In this document: one piece after another, positions 54,925 to 64,000 of the stretch
Layout: every line of letters starts with the position of its first letter
Numbering within the stretch: the stretch's first letter is position 1
Origin: Theropithecus gelada
Lineage: Eukaryota > Chordata > Mammalia > Primates > Cercopithecidae
DNA length: 64,000 bases
Direction: 5' to 3'
NCBI RefSeq assembly: GCF_003255815.1
Contig: NC_037689.1
Span: forward strand, 19,470,769 to 19,534,768
Program-made: the position numbers and the translations under genes
The notes under the pieces: model-generated
What the model saw: the letters and a program-made list of their open reading frames with translations, nothing else
Database searches by the model: none
Told to the model about the DNA's origin: nothing

Positions 54925-54993
54925 AGAAAGTTGTTATTGTTTAATAAGCCACCTAGTCTACAGTATTTTGTCATAGCAGCTCGAACTAAGACA
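54925..54993 (+). mobile_element. MLT1-type LTR 3' terminus
   Basis: 'ttgtttaataagccacctagtctacagtattttgtcatagcagctcg' (in pieces) and 'aactaagacag' are the final about 70 bp of an MLT1A-type LTR. Confidence 0.78.
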
Positions 54994-55064
54994 GTACCTA
55001 AACATTTAAAAGGAAAAGTGGCTTGATCTAAGCCCTTCTTCACCAAAACAGCAATGAGTTTGGG

Positions 55065-56155
55065 CTTTCATAACCATCTCTTGCTTTTGCTGTCATGAGA
55101 ACAGGCATTTTTCACTGGAGTATAGAAAATACACAGCAGCCTCCACTCTTAGATAAGCCTGGACCTTCCTCTATAACGGGAACAGAGAGTAAAGAGTTAT
55201 CAAACATATTTGAGGAAAACTAACATCGTGAAAGAGAGGCACCAAACTAAACAAACAAAAGAACTAATCCCCACAGAATTCTCCCAGGATCTAGAGAGAT
55301 ATTTAAATGAAATAAAAGTACTATCCATAAATAGAGAGCTGACTGCTGTCAAAAGAATATGTCAGAGTTCTTGAAATTACAAAAAGTGCAATTGCTAACA
55401 TAATAAGCTCATTGGAAAGACTGAGTAGCCAAGTGACCATGACTGAAGACTGAATAGATGACAGGGCTGAGAGATTCTCTCAAAGAATGCACAACAGATA
55501 AGAAGACTTTTTTTAAGTGTAAGAAAAAATTAAGAGACATGGGGCAGGACCTGAAATTTAACTCTCTATCTAATAGGAATTCTCAGAAGGCAAGAACAGA
55601 GAGTCTGTAGGAGAGGAGATAATCAAAGTAGTGACAGAATAAACAATTTCCCTGAGCTGGGGAAAAACTTCCATCTTTAGATTTAAAGAACAGACCAAAT
55701 GCCAAACAAGAAGAATTATAAAAGGCCTGTCCCTAAAGGCATCAAGATTTCTGAACTCCAAGGGTAATGAAACAAAAAAAAGTCTAAATCCTCCAGAAAG
55801 ATGAAATGTAGTAACCGGGTGTTAAAGACCTCAGCGGAAATGCTAGAAGACAATGGAGCGAGGTCTTCAAACTTCTGAGGACAATCATCTTGAGATTTGA
55901 GCAACGACACCCTGTTGGAACCAGAAGCTGGAAGCTTTTCCATTCCTCCTGCTTTTCCATCTCCTCCCAGTGCCTCCTCTTGGCCGACCCTAACAGGAAG
56001 GCAGCTGGGAAATGTAGTTTGCAGGCTCCTAGCCCCAGAGCTATGGAGCTGAGTTTAAAAGAGCAGGTATAGTGTGGAGTGATAATGAGTAAATACCAGC
56101 ACACTAGCCAATTAATATTCAAGTGGGAGGGCAAATTAAATATATTTTTGGACAT
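55065..56155 (+). mobile_element. HAL1/L1 ORF1-type LINE fragment
   Basis: Sense text typical of old L1 ORF1 or HAL1: 'acaatttccctgagctgg', 'aagaacagaccaaatgcc', 'ctagaagacaatggagcg', 'aagtgggagggcaaattaaa'. Frames are broken everywhere. Confidence 0.65.
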
Positions 56156-56168
56156 GAAAAGACTTGGG

Positions 56169-56482
56169 ACCAGGCATGGTGGCACACGCCTGTAATCCCA
56201 GCACTTTGGGGGGCCGAAAATGTCGGGAGTATGAGACCAGCCTGAACAACAAGGCAAAACCCCGTCTCTACTAAAAATACAAAAAAAAAAAAAAAAAAAA
56301 AAAATTAGCCGGGTTTGGTGGTGCGTACCTGTAATCCCAGCTACATGGGAGGCTGAGGCAGGATAATTGCTTGAACCCAGGAGGCGGGGGTTGTGGTTAG
56401 CCAAGATCATGCCATTGCACTCCAGCCTGGGTGACAGAGTGAGACTCTGTCTCAAAAAAAAAAAAAAAAAAAAAGACAAGAC
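56169..56482 (+). mobile_element. Alu 1 of a three-Alu stack
   Basis: Full-length sense Alu, A-run in the middle of 24 bases and a long A-tail. Flanked by aagacttgggac at 56159-56170 and 56483-56494. Confidence 0.95.
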
Positions 56483-56492
56483 AAGACTTGGG

Positions 56493-56828
56493 ACCAGGCA
56501 CAGTGGCTCACTCCTGTAATCCCAGATCTTTGGGAGGCCAAGGCAGACAGATCCCTTGAGGCCAGGAGTTCAAGAGCAGACTGGGCAACATAGAGAGACC
56601 CTGTCTCTATGGAAAAATACAAAAATGAGCCGGGCATGGTGGTGTGTGTTTGTAGTCCTAGCTACTCATGTGGGAGGTGGGAGGTGAGGTGGGAGCTGAG
56701 GTGGGAGGATCACCTGGGCACGGGAGGTTGATGCTGCAAGTAAGAAGTGATCGTGCCACTGCACTCCAGCCTGGGTGACAGAGTGTGAAACCCTGTTTCA
56801 AAAAAGAAAATAAATAAATGAGTAAATA
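56493..56828 (+). mobile_element. Alu 2 of a three-Alu stack
   Basis: Sense Alu beginning at the repeated target word, with extra 'gtgggaggtgggaggtgagg'-type slippage in the right arm near 56670-56705. Ends in an (AAAT)-type tail. Confidence 0.94.
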
Positions 56829-56837
56829 AAAGACTTG

Positions 56838-56951
56838 AGGCCGGGTGTGGTGGCTCATGCCTGCAATCCCAGAGGATCGCTTGAGCCCAGGAGTTAGACA
56901 CCAGCCTGGGCAACACAGTGAGACCCGTCTCTATATTAAAAAAAAAAAAAA
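56838..56951 (+). mobile_element. Alu 3 of a three-Alu stack, monomer-like
   Basis: One arm with an internal gap (jumps from 'gcctgcaatcccag' to 'aggatcgcttgagcc'), then an A-tail. The target word appears again before (aagacttgag) and after it (aaggcttggga). Confidence 0.9.
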
Positions 56952-57835
56952 AGGCTTGGGAAGTATAACATTTTCTGAAAGAATTCTTCGAGATATTCTG
57001 TCAGACTCAGCAAAGATAGAGGCTCAAGTCTGTGACATCCCACATGAGGGAAACACTGTCATGGGCACCCAAGGGGAGGCAGGACATCCCAATTCAACTC
57101 TCTAAGGGTTTCCTGTGGAGAAGCTTGGAGGGCAAGTGAGGGAACACAGAGGAGTGAATGTGTAGAAAGGTGGTGTCTGAATGTAGTTTCATTAGAGGTT
57201 GGGATGAGGCAGAGGTACAGGGTCTTCTGTACCTCTTTTTGGATCCTGACCCCAGCACCTTCCCATGTTCCCTTTTAGCAAAGCAGGACAGGCCCACAGT
57301 GTTTGAGAGACTCCTTTGCTGGTAGCAGCCTCACCTGGGCCTTCTGTGCCCTCTGACATCTGGTTTTTTGATTCTTCCTTCCCACCCCTGACCCTGTCCT
57401 GTGCTCTCTCCCTCCATCCAAACCTGCTCTGGGCTCATAAGACCTAGATCATTTGCCAGTTAATTTGCACTTTCATAGGGATAATGGATTAACCAAAGGA
57501 ACGAAGCACCAACTTTAGACTTTCAGGCTATTTATGGCCAGTGGAAGGGAGGGAGGGCTATTTCAGTACTTCTCAAATCATTCCAGAGAGGCCGTAATTT
57601 TTACACAAGCATTTCTACGGAGGAAAGAAATGCAGGCTGGGGAGCCGGGAAGAGTGGGAATGGTGCAGGCCCTCGGGAAGCCACCTGATAAACAATATCT
57701 TAAAAAGGATCTTTGAAAAAGTATGCTGAGGTACTTTAAAGATATCTTTAAAAGGCCAGGTAATAAAGACCTGGCCTCCCCAAATGCGCCAGGTCTTGCT
57801 AATTGCCCACCCACAGCCGGTCTTCTCTCCTTCCT
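56952..57835. other. Unassigned DNA
   Basis: No repeat or gene recognised. Confidence 0.4.
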
Positions 57836-57841
57836 TACTAT

Positions 57842-58237
57842 CTGGATTAGTCTGCTCTGGCTGCCATAACAAAGGACCACACACCGGGGGGCTTAAACAA
57901 CAGAGATGGATTTTCTCACAGTCTGGAGGCTGGAAATCTGAGATCAAGGTCTCTGCAGGGTTGATTCCTTCTGAGGCCTCTCTCCTTGGCTTGCACATGG
58001 CCGTCTTCTCGCTGTGTCTTCACGTGGTCTTTCCTGTATGCATGTGTCTGTGTCCTAATTTCCTCTTTTCATAACGACACCACTCATAGTGAATTCGTGC
58101 CCAACCTAATGACCTCTTTTTACCTTAATCACCTCTATAAAGGCCCTATCTCCACATACAGTCACATTTTGAGGTGTGGGTGATTAGGAGTTTAACGTAT
58201 GGATTTGGAGGGAATGCAACTTAGCCCATAACACTAA
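57842..58237 (-). mobile_element. MLT1-type MaLR LTR
   Basis: Antisense: 'attagtctgctctggctgccataac', 'cacagtctggaggctgg', 'cgctgtgtcttcacgtgg', 'taatcacctctataaaggcccta' and ending 'caacttagcccataaca'. About 395 bp, close to full length. Confidence 0.9.
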
Positions 58238-58244
58238 CAGAACT

Positions 58245-58632
58245 GAAATTGCATGCCTGATGGCAGTGTGCCTAGTTAAAAGCTTAGATTTCCCAGCCTC
58301 CCTTGCAGCTAGGGATGGTCATGTGACACAGACTTGCCAACAAGGTATGGCTGGAGTTCTTGGGTGGGATTTCTGGGAAAGCTCTTTATTAGAGACGCTC
58401 GTTCAGCTTGGGACCTCCCTTCTGCCCTTCTTTTTTATCCTGTGAGGAATTTGGATGTGATGGCTGGAGTTTCAGTGGCCATCTTATTGATAAGAGCATG
58501 GGGCGATGGTCATATCCTAAGAATGAAGGAGAAAAAGGCTGAGTCTTCGGTGGCCTCATAGATTGGCCATACCAGCCCTGGCTGGCCCACTTCTGGAATG
58601 ATATTACTGGAGAAAAAGAAGAAGAAGACGCA
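58245..58632 (+). mobile_element. Old LTR-type repeat holding a GAA microsatellite, left part
   Basis: 'cccttgcagctagggatggtcatgtgacaca' (in pieces), 'gtgatggctggagtttcagtggcc' and 'accagccctggctggcccac' are text of a MaLR-like LTR. The 3' end of it follows the GAA run. Confidence 0.6.
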
Positions 58633-58734
58633 GAAGAAGAAGAAGAAGAAGAAGAAGAAGAAGAAGAAGAAGAAGAAGAAGAAGAAGAAGAAGAAGAAGA
58701 AGAAGAAGAAGAAGAAGAAGAAGAAGAAGAAGAA
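58633..58734 (+). repeat. (GAA)34 trinucleotide microsatellite, uninterrupted
   Basis: By reading, 102 bp of pure GAA, preceded by a short imperfect stretch (gaagaagaagacgcagaag from about 58617). It lies where the LTR consensus has 'gagaaataaa', so it grew from the repeat's purine-rich end. Long GAA/TTC tracts can form triplexes and are length-unstable. Confidence 0.95.
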
Positions 58735-58805
58735 AACCCTCCCTTGTTTAAGCCATTGGTTTTCAGGTTTGTGTTACTGCAGTTGAACATAATATCTAAT
58801 TGTCA
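58735..58805 (+). mobile_element. Old LTR-type repeat, 3' end
   Basis: 'ttgtttaagccattggttttcagg' then 'tgttactgcagttgaacataat' is a typical MaLR-like LTR terminus. Confidence 0.6.
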
Positions 58806-61118
58806 GGGCAATAAGTACTTTGATTTTCCAGTCCTAGAAACGTGTTCCCTGCAGCCTGACATGGCAATCTGCAGATTGGGGCCTGGCTGGAGGAGGAGCA
58901 GGCTGGGGAAGTCTCTGGCACTGATGGAAAGGAGGCAGAGAGAAAGGCTGCACGCTGATGACTCTAGCTGAGAAATTGGCAGGCGGCGTTAGCCCCTCTG
59001 AGGATCTCAAAACAGACGGTGTTTGAAGTGGGGTGGGGATGCCATCCTGCGTCTTCTAAGAAGCACCTGAGGATAAAAGCTCTGGAAGCTGAGGTGTCTG
59101 TAAAAGTGACATGCCGAGAATCACTAAATGGCTGTGAAGGCTCCTCAGGTCCTTTATGTTCCCTCTGCATGGAGCAGAAGGCCCCTCCGCTTAGGCAGAC
59201 GGTGTCCTACCCTTGAGGGTCACTGTGAGTGGCGTTTGTCTGGTGGGGTGTCACCAGTGGGGAGGGAGGGCTGTCGTGCGGCACGGAGCATGTGGGCAAG
59301 CCTTTGAGCGCATCCTCTCTCCGGGCACGCACTCAACATACCAAATGAACCTGAAGCCGGGATTCGTACATGACAGCAGGGAGATAAGCAGAGAAGAAAA
59401 GGCACGCGAGGGGGATGATGAATATTCTATTTGTGACATTTTTCCTGTATTCAGTCAAATAGAAGTAAGTGTTCAAATAATGAGCAGTCACTTTGGTGGC
59501 TACTGTGGCAGTTCCTTGGTAACGCGACACTTAACTCACTCCCCTCTGAGGAGGAGCAGCCTCTCGTGGGGTGCTGGGGGCAGATCACGGGGCGTGGCAG
59601 TGGGAATGAGATAGAGATTGTGGGAGAATGTTCCATGCCCAAGTCTGCCCTTGACTTCTACTGTTGGGTGTCCCTGAGCCTCTCTCATTCTGTTCTTCCT
59701 CTCTTGAAAGGGAAGAAAGGAAAGATGTTCTGTGGTGGGTGGGAGGAGCCAAATAGGGCTGGAGGGTTGTGAATCCCAGGGAGGGATACAGGAAGGCCCA
59801 GTCCTGGCCTGGCTCCTCTGGCCTTGGGGGCTGATTCACTGCCGCCACTCTGGTTCTAGGCTGCTGCGGGGCATGCTGGCAACAAGGCACGAATGCTGGC
59901 TGTGAGTTGAATTGGGGTGTTTGTCTTAGACTGGTTTCTCCTAGGGTTAGGCCCTGGACGGACCCATGCAAGGAGTTTATTTGGGATGGGGGTGAGTGTG
60001 AAAAGGAAGGAGAGGAAGTCAATGCAGAATGTTGACTAATGAGCAGATAGCACTGTGAGCAGCTGGGACCCAGTCCCACTGAGGACCTGGAGGGGTGAGA
60101 AAGCTACTGTAAGTAGCCACCAACTCCTGTTCACTGTTGATGAAGGGTTACTCCCAGAACGCCAACTCCCTAGACCTTCAGCCTGCCCAGCGGGTAGACT
60201 GAGCAGGCTCCTGTGGTGAGAAAACACCCTCAGGCAGAGCTACAAGCCTCTCCGGTAACATGCTTCTTCCTGGGCTCAGTCAGTGCCAAGGGGATAGGGG
60301 TGGAGCACTGACAGTGACCGCTAAAGTGCTTGGGCACTGCCTTGCCTGGATATGCAGACAGATGTGGGCGAGTGAATGCTGCTGCAGTCACCTGTTTGCT
60401 CCCAGATCCATGCCTGCCCTTTTGTACCCTGCTTTGTGTCAACAGAGAACTCCATTTCCCCAGCACCCATGTCCTCTGCTTTCCTGGTATGCCTGGCCAA
60501 TGGGAGACACTGATGGAAGTCAGGGGCCAGATGCAGGAGGACGCCAGGGTACCTCTTCCCTATTCTCTGCACTGAGTGGCATCCGTGCAGCAGCTGGGGC
60601 TCCTCTGTGGTGCCAGCTTTTGCCAGGTGGCCTCAGCTTCTGGGCTGTATTTCTACCATCTCCTCCTTTTGTCCTTCTAGTTTGAAATGTGGTTGGGTTT
60701 GCCCTTTTGCACTTCTGTCATTGCCAGGAGAAGCATTTCCCTCTGAAGAACTGAAACCCAGTAACATTTTGGGCCCACCCATATCTCTTTTGACAATGAT
60801 GACAGAAAGGAAGAGACTGGCTCAGACGGAAGACCGGTAGTCTCTCTTTCTCTCAACTCCCATGCGTGCTTCTATGAGTAGTACACTTACTCTGACTGAA
60901 TAAGATTCTGTTCAACATCCGTATTTTGCTTTCTCTGTTGTTTTTCAAATGTCTGATGAGGAAAGTTCTGTGATGGGCAGGCCATCTTTATTCCAGTTAA
61001 CCTACCCGGGCCATCATCAACTTCTAAAATTTGATGTGGGGCAGCTATAGGAGTCTTCTGACACTGAAAACAATATCCCATTGCCACCATGGACTAGTTA
61101 GTACTCCCTGAAACAGTT
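58806..61118. other. Unassigned DNA
   Basis: 2.3 kb with no repeat I can name. Frames of up to 164 codons lack recognisable domains. Confidence 0.4.
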
Positions 61119-61119
61119 C

Positions 61120-61250
61120 TGAAAACTGTGGTTCACCAAAGGCCTGCCTTAGGATCATGTGGGGGCTTGTAAACATACAGATTCCTTGGCCATACCCCCA
61201 GATTTACTGACTCTGAATCTGGGGGTCTGAAGTCAGAGGAGGTGCATTTT
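61120..61250 (+). mobile_element. MER20-like hAT element, left part
   Basis: 'gaaaactgtggttcaccaaag', 'aggatcatgtgggggcttg' and 'tgactctgaatctgggggtctg' follow the MER20-type order. Split by an Alu. Confidence 0.6.
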
Positions 61251-61551
61251 TTTTTTTTTTTTTTTTTTTGAGACAGGGTCTCTCTCTGTCATCCAGGCTG
61301 GAGTGCAGTGGTGCAATCTTGGCTTACTGCAACCTCTGCCTCCTGGGTTCAAGCAATTCTCCTACCTCAGCCTCCTGAGTAGCTGGGACTACAGGTGCCT
61401 ACCACCACGCCCGGCTAATTTTTGTGTTATGAGTAGAGATGGGGTTTCACCATGTTGGCCAGGCTGGTCTTGAACTCCTAACCTCAAATGATCTGCCTGC
61501 CTTGGCCTCCCAAAGTGCTGGGATTATAGGCATGGACCGCTTAGCCCGGCT
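61251..61551 (-). mobile_element. Alu element inserted in MER20-like element
   Basis: Antisense full-length Alu with a T-run start. Flanking words ggaggtgcattttt and ggagctgcactttt are a diverged target duplication. Confidence 0.94.
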
Positions 61552-61655
61552 GGAGCTGCACTTTTAGTGCATCCCCCTATCCCCCCACCCCTGCCCAATA
61601 AATCCCAGGCACACTACACTTTGAGATCTACTCTTAATGTCATATTTGCTACCTA
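61552..61655 (+). mobile_element. MER20-like hAT element, right part
   Basis: Resumes 'ggagctgcacttttagtgcatcc' and ends 'cactttgagatctactctta'. Confidence 0.5.
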
Positions 61656-61737
61656 GCATTATGATTTCCTGGAAGAAATCAATCTAGAATTTTCTTTTTG
61701 AAATCTGAAAACACAGGTTATAAAAGGGGAGGGACAC

Positions 61738-62120
61738 TGTTCTAGTTATCTCTTACTGCTGAACAAGTCATCTCAAAGCTTAGTGGCATTACATAATTGC
61801 TATTTATTATTATCTCTCATGATTCTGTTGGTCAACAGAGCTTGGCTGGGTGGTTTTTGCCTGGGGTCTCTCAGGTGGTTGCAGTTAGAAGGCAGCTAGG
61901 GCTGAGTTGTGTGAGGTGGCTTCTTCCCTCACACGTCTGACACCCTTATGTCCCTCTCTCCAGCAGAGTAGCCTAGACTTTATTCATGCTGGCTCAGGGC
62001 TCCAAGAGGCAGGAAGTGAAAACCTTCAGTCCTCTTCAAGGTGAAGTGTGCAACTGACATAGCCCTTTTCTATGGAATTCTACTGGTCAAAGTAGTCATA
62101 GGCCAGACTAGATTCAAGAG
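61738..62120 (-). mobile_element. Ancient LTR-type repeat
   Basis: 'gttatctcttactgctgaacaag', 'tctcatgattctgttggtcaac' and 'tttttgcctggggtctctcagg' match the wording class of the old LTR-type repeats at 0.9 and 15.4 kb. Confidence 0.55.
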
Positions 62121-62164
62121 GTAGAGGAATAGATGCTGTCTCTCAGTGGGGGAAGTGGCATGCT

Positions 62165-62269
62165 CATAGCTGGCTTCACAATTTGAGAGGCCCACTGCAA
62201 AATAAAAATGAATGGTCCCATGATAAAAACAAAACCAAAACCAAATAGGAAAAATGCCATTCAAGGCAC
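62165..62269. repeat. Unclassified old repeat, copy B, left part
   Basis: 'tggcttcacaatttgagaggcccactgcaaaataaaaatg' (in pieces) parallels 42010-42060. It is interrupted by the MLT1A-type LTR. Confidence 0.45.
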
Positions 62270-62334
62270 CATCTTGGTTTTTCCTGCTATAACAAAGTAT
62301 CTGAGACTGGGTCATTTTTAAAGAACAGAAATTT
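62270..62334 (-). mobile_element. MLT1A-type LTR, part 1
   Basis: 'cctgctataacaaagtatctgagactggg' (in pieces) is the antisense start of an MLT1A LTR. ggcac at 62265-62269 and 63235-63239 is its 5-bp target duplication. Confidence 0.85.
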
Positions 62335-62640
62335 GGCCAGGCGCTGTGGCTCATGCCTGTAATCCCAGTACTTTGGGAGGCCGAGGTGGGTGGATCGCCT
62401 TAAGTCTGGAGTTCTAGACCAGCCTGGCCAACATGGAGAAACCTCATCTCTATTAAAAATACAAAAATTAGCCAGACATGGTGGTGCACGCCTGTAGTCC
62501 CAGCTACTCAGGAGGCTGAAGCATGAGACTCACTTGAACCTGGGAGATGGAGGTTGCAGTGAGCCAAGATCCGAGCCAAGATAACGCCACTGCACTCTAG
62601 CCTGGGTGACAGAGCAAGACTCTGCTTCAAAAAAAAAAAA
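62335..62640 (+). mobile_element. Alu element inserted in MLT1A LTR
   Basis: Full-length sense Alu. aagaacagaaattt is at 62321-62334 and 62641-62654. Confidence 0.97.
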
Positions 62641-62834
62641 AAGAACAGAAATTTATTTCTCACAGTTCTGGAAGCTGAGAAGTTAAAGATCAAGGTGTCA
62701 GCAAGTTTGATGTCTGGTGACAGCCCTGTCTCTTCTTCCATGATGATGCTTTCTTGCTGCATCCTCATGCTGTGTCCTCATATGGTAGAAGGGACAGAAG
62801 GGGTGAAAAGGGACAAACTCTCTCCATCAAGCCC
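62641..62834 (-). mobile_element. MLT1A-type LTR, part 2
   Basis: 'ttatttctcacagttctggaagctg', 'gtttgatgtctggtgaca' and 'atcctcatgctgtgtcctcatatgg' continue the LTR to the second Alu. Confidence 0.88.
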
Positions 62835-63080
62835 CTCCTCCCCGCTTTTTTTTGAGATGGAGTCTTGCTCTGTCACCCAGGCTGGAGTGCAATGGCAGGA
62901 TCTCTGCTCACTGCAACCTCTGCCTCCTGGGTACAGGGGGATTCTCATGCCTCAGCCTCCCAAGTAGCTGGGATTACAGGCACACACCACCACACCTGGC
63001 TATTTTTTGTATTTTTAGTAGAGACAGGGTTTCACCAGGTTGGCCAGGCTGGTCTCAAACTCCTGGCCTCAGGTGATCCA
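62835..63080 (-). mobile_element. 5'-truncated Alu inserted in MLT1A LTR
   Basis: Antisense Alu lacking its 5' end (stops at 'cctcaggtgatcca'). caagccc is at 62828-62834 and 63081-63087, so it was inserted already truncated. Confidence 0.9.
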
Positions 63081-63234
63081 CAAGCCCTTTTATAAGGGCA
63101 CTTGATCCCATTCATGAGGGCAGAGCCCTCCTGACTCAATCACCTCCCAAAGGCCCCACCCACCAATACTGTTGCATTGGGGGTTAAGTTTCAACATGAA
63201 TTTTGGAGGGGACAAAAACATTCAAACCACAGCA
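63081..63234 (-). mobile_element. MLT1A-type LTR, part 3
   Basis: 'cttttataagggcacttgatcccattcatgagggc' (in pieces), 'tcacctcccaaaggccccaccc' and ending 'acattcaaaccacagca' complete the LTR. Confidence 0.88.
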
Positions 63235-63290
63235 GGCACTGGAATATAAAGCTTTTTCCTTTCTCCCATGTGCTCTCTCTTGACTTATGG
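63235..63290. repeat. Unclassified old repeat, copy B, right part
   Basis: 'actggaatataaagctttttcctttctcccatgtgctctctct' (in pieces) parallels 42105-42150 and resumes after the LTR. Confidence 0.5.
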
Positions 63291-64000
63291 TGTTTATTTG
63301 CTATTTAATGTGCTTCTAAGTAAAGAAAAATTAAAATTGTAAATTATTAACATGAATGTACCATTTATCTATATATTGTGCAATGTCAGTTTTAAATGCA
63401 AATATAAGAGCATTTAACTAGTATGCAGAATCACTGAAATTACACAATTTGTGTTTCGGAGCTCATACATGCATATGTATTTTGTTCTTACCCGAACAGT
63501 GGAAACTGTTTTATTTGACTTCTTGCTATGCTTGCATTCTACCAAGACTCTGCCTTCAGCTTACCGATGAGTCAGAAAGGACTGGAAGGAAAAGAGACTA
63601 TGGGCTGCCTTATCTTTCCCTTTCCTTCCATGTCACTGTTTTTAGTGTAAGTGGTTGGCTAAGACATGGAAGTAACACAAGAAAAAATATGAGAGGGTGC
63701 CTTGGTTATTTGTGTTTTTTTCAAATGCCATCATCGCCTTCTGTTTTTTTTTTTTTTTTTTTTTTGCATCTGAATCAAGTACTGTTTCAAATGGAAAGTG
63801 TGGCCTCTCAGGGCTGTCAGCTCCCCACTTCCTCTGTCGTAGATATAAAATGCTTACCTTGTACTGACATTGAATCTCGCTGAACTCCCATGCATTGTGG
63901 GTTCACCAGAATTCTGTGCTCAGGTGGCATCATCAACACCATATGCTAATGGAGCCACAAAAAACTCAGACACACATATCGTCTGTATCTCCTCTACTCA
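63291..64000. other. Unassigned AT-rich DNA to window end
   Basis: AT-rich stretch 63300-63440, then unique-looking DNA with a poly-T run at 63744-63765. Part of 63300-63440 may belong to the old repeat to its left. No gene recognised. Confidence 0.4.

Noticed and set aside
55784..56479. 231-codon minus-strand frame
   Set aside because: A fusion by chance of an antisense Alu with antisense L1/HAL1-like sequence.
58389..58790. Polyserine/polylysine frames over the GAA tract
   Set aside because: Translation of a microsatellite; no start context or homologous protein.
1..64000. CRISPR arrays, operons, bacterial or phage genes
   Set aside because: The window is primate nuclear DNA; the regular short repeats are microsatellites and Alu tails.
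1..64000. tRNA, snoRNA, snRNA or 5S genes
   Set aside because: I looked for B-box, C/D-box and snRNA wording and found only Alu and MIR (tRNA-derived) matches, none with an intact tRNA fold.

Overview
This is primate nuclear genomic DNA, read from the roughly 33 Alu copies or fragments (including one with clear AluY-type sequence), MaLR (MLT1/MST/THE1-like) LTRs, L1M, L2, MIR and primate-type DNA transposon fossils. A run of exactly 100 Ns inside a pyrimidine microsatellite (24216-24315) and a single N beside a poly-T run (9438) show a draft-quality assembly. I cannot tell from the sequence whether it is human or another catarrhine. I see no intact protein-coding gene. The open reading frames are short and lie in Alu elements, low-complexity tracts or GC-rich DNA.

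Layout. 1-10.9 kb: Alu-rich intergenic DNA with an MLT1-type LTR, a nearly complete MER2-like DNA transposon, and purine-rich and (TG)n tracts. 10.9-16.2 kb: Alu-poor, with MIR, MER5A-like and older LTR-type remnants. 16.5-24.4 kb: about 7.9 kb without any Alu. At its left end is a CpG island of about 1.3 kb (around 17.04-18.33 kb) holding a cluster of TAAT/ATTA homeodomain-type cores and FOX-type TATTTAC sites. A well-formed 49-bp candidate exon lies 1.3 kb downstream, at 19647-19695. This is the most gene-regulatory-looking part of the window: probably a developmental promoter or enhancer, possibly with a non-coding transcript. 24.4-37 kb: Alu, L2 and L1 DNA plus one repeat-free candidate regulatory block near 28.1-28.5 kb and an AluJ-type element split by a THE1/MST-type LTR. 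37-64 kb: dense nested repeats.

Two gene-derived relics are clear. One is a 5'-truncated, intronless OOEP (oocyte KH-like protein) pseudogene at 47910-48239 with two in-frame stops. The other is a full-length 7SL RNA pseudogene at 51635-51934, inserted into an MIR with a matching target duplication. Further notable structures are a pure run of 34 GAA triplets inside an LTR-like repeat (58633-58734), three Alus stacked on the same short target (56.17-56.95 kb), an MLT1A-type LTR carrying two Alus and itself inside an older repeat (62.17-63.3 kb), and a palindromic DNA transposon split by an Alu (50.0-50.5 kb).

I found no previously undescribed system of genes. The new-biology candidates are regulatory: the CpG island with its TAAT/FOX motifs and the candidate exon. 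Repeat family names come from memory of consensus sequences; boundaries are read by eye and are accurate to a few bases only where a target duplication is cited.
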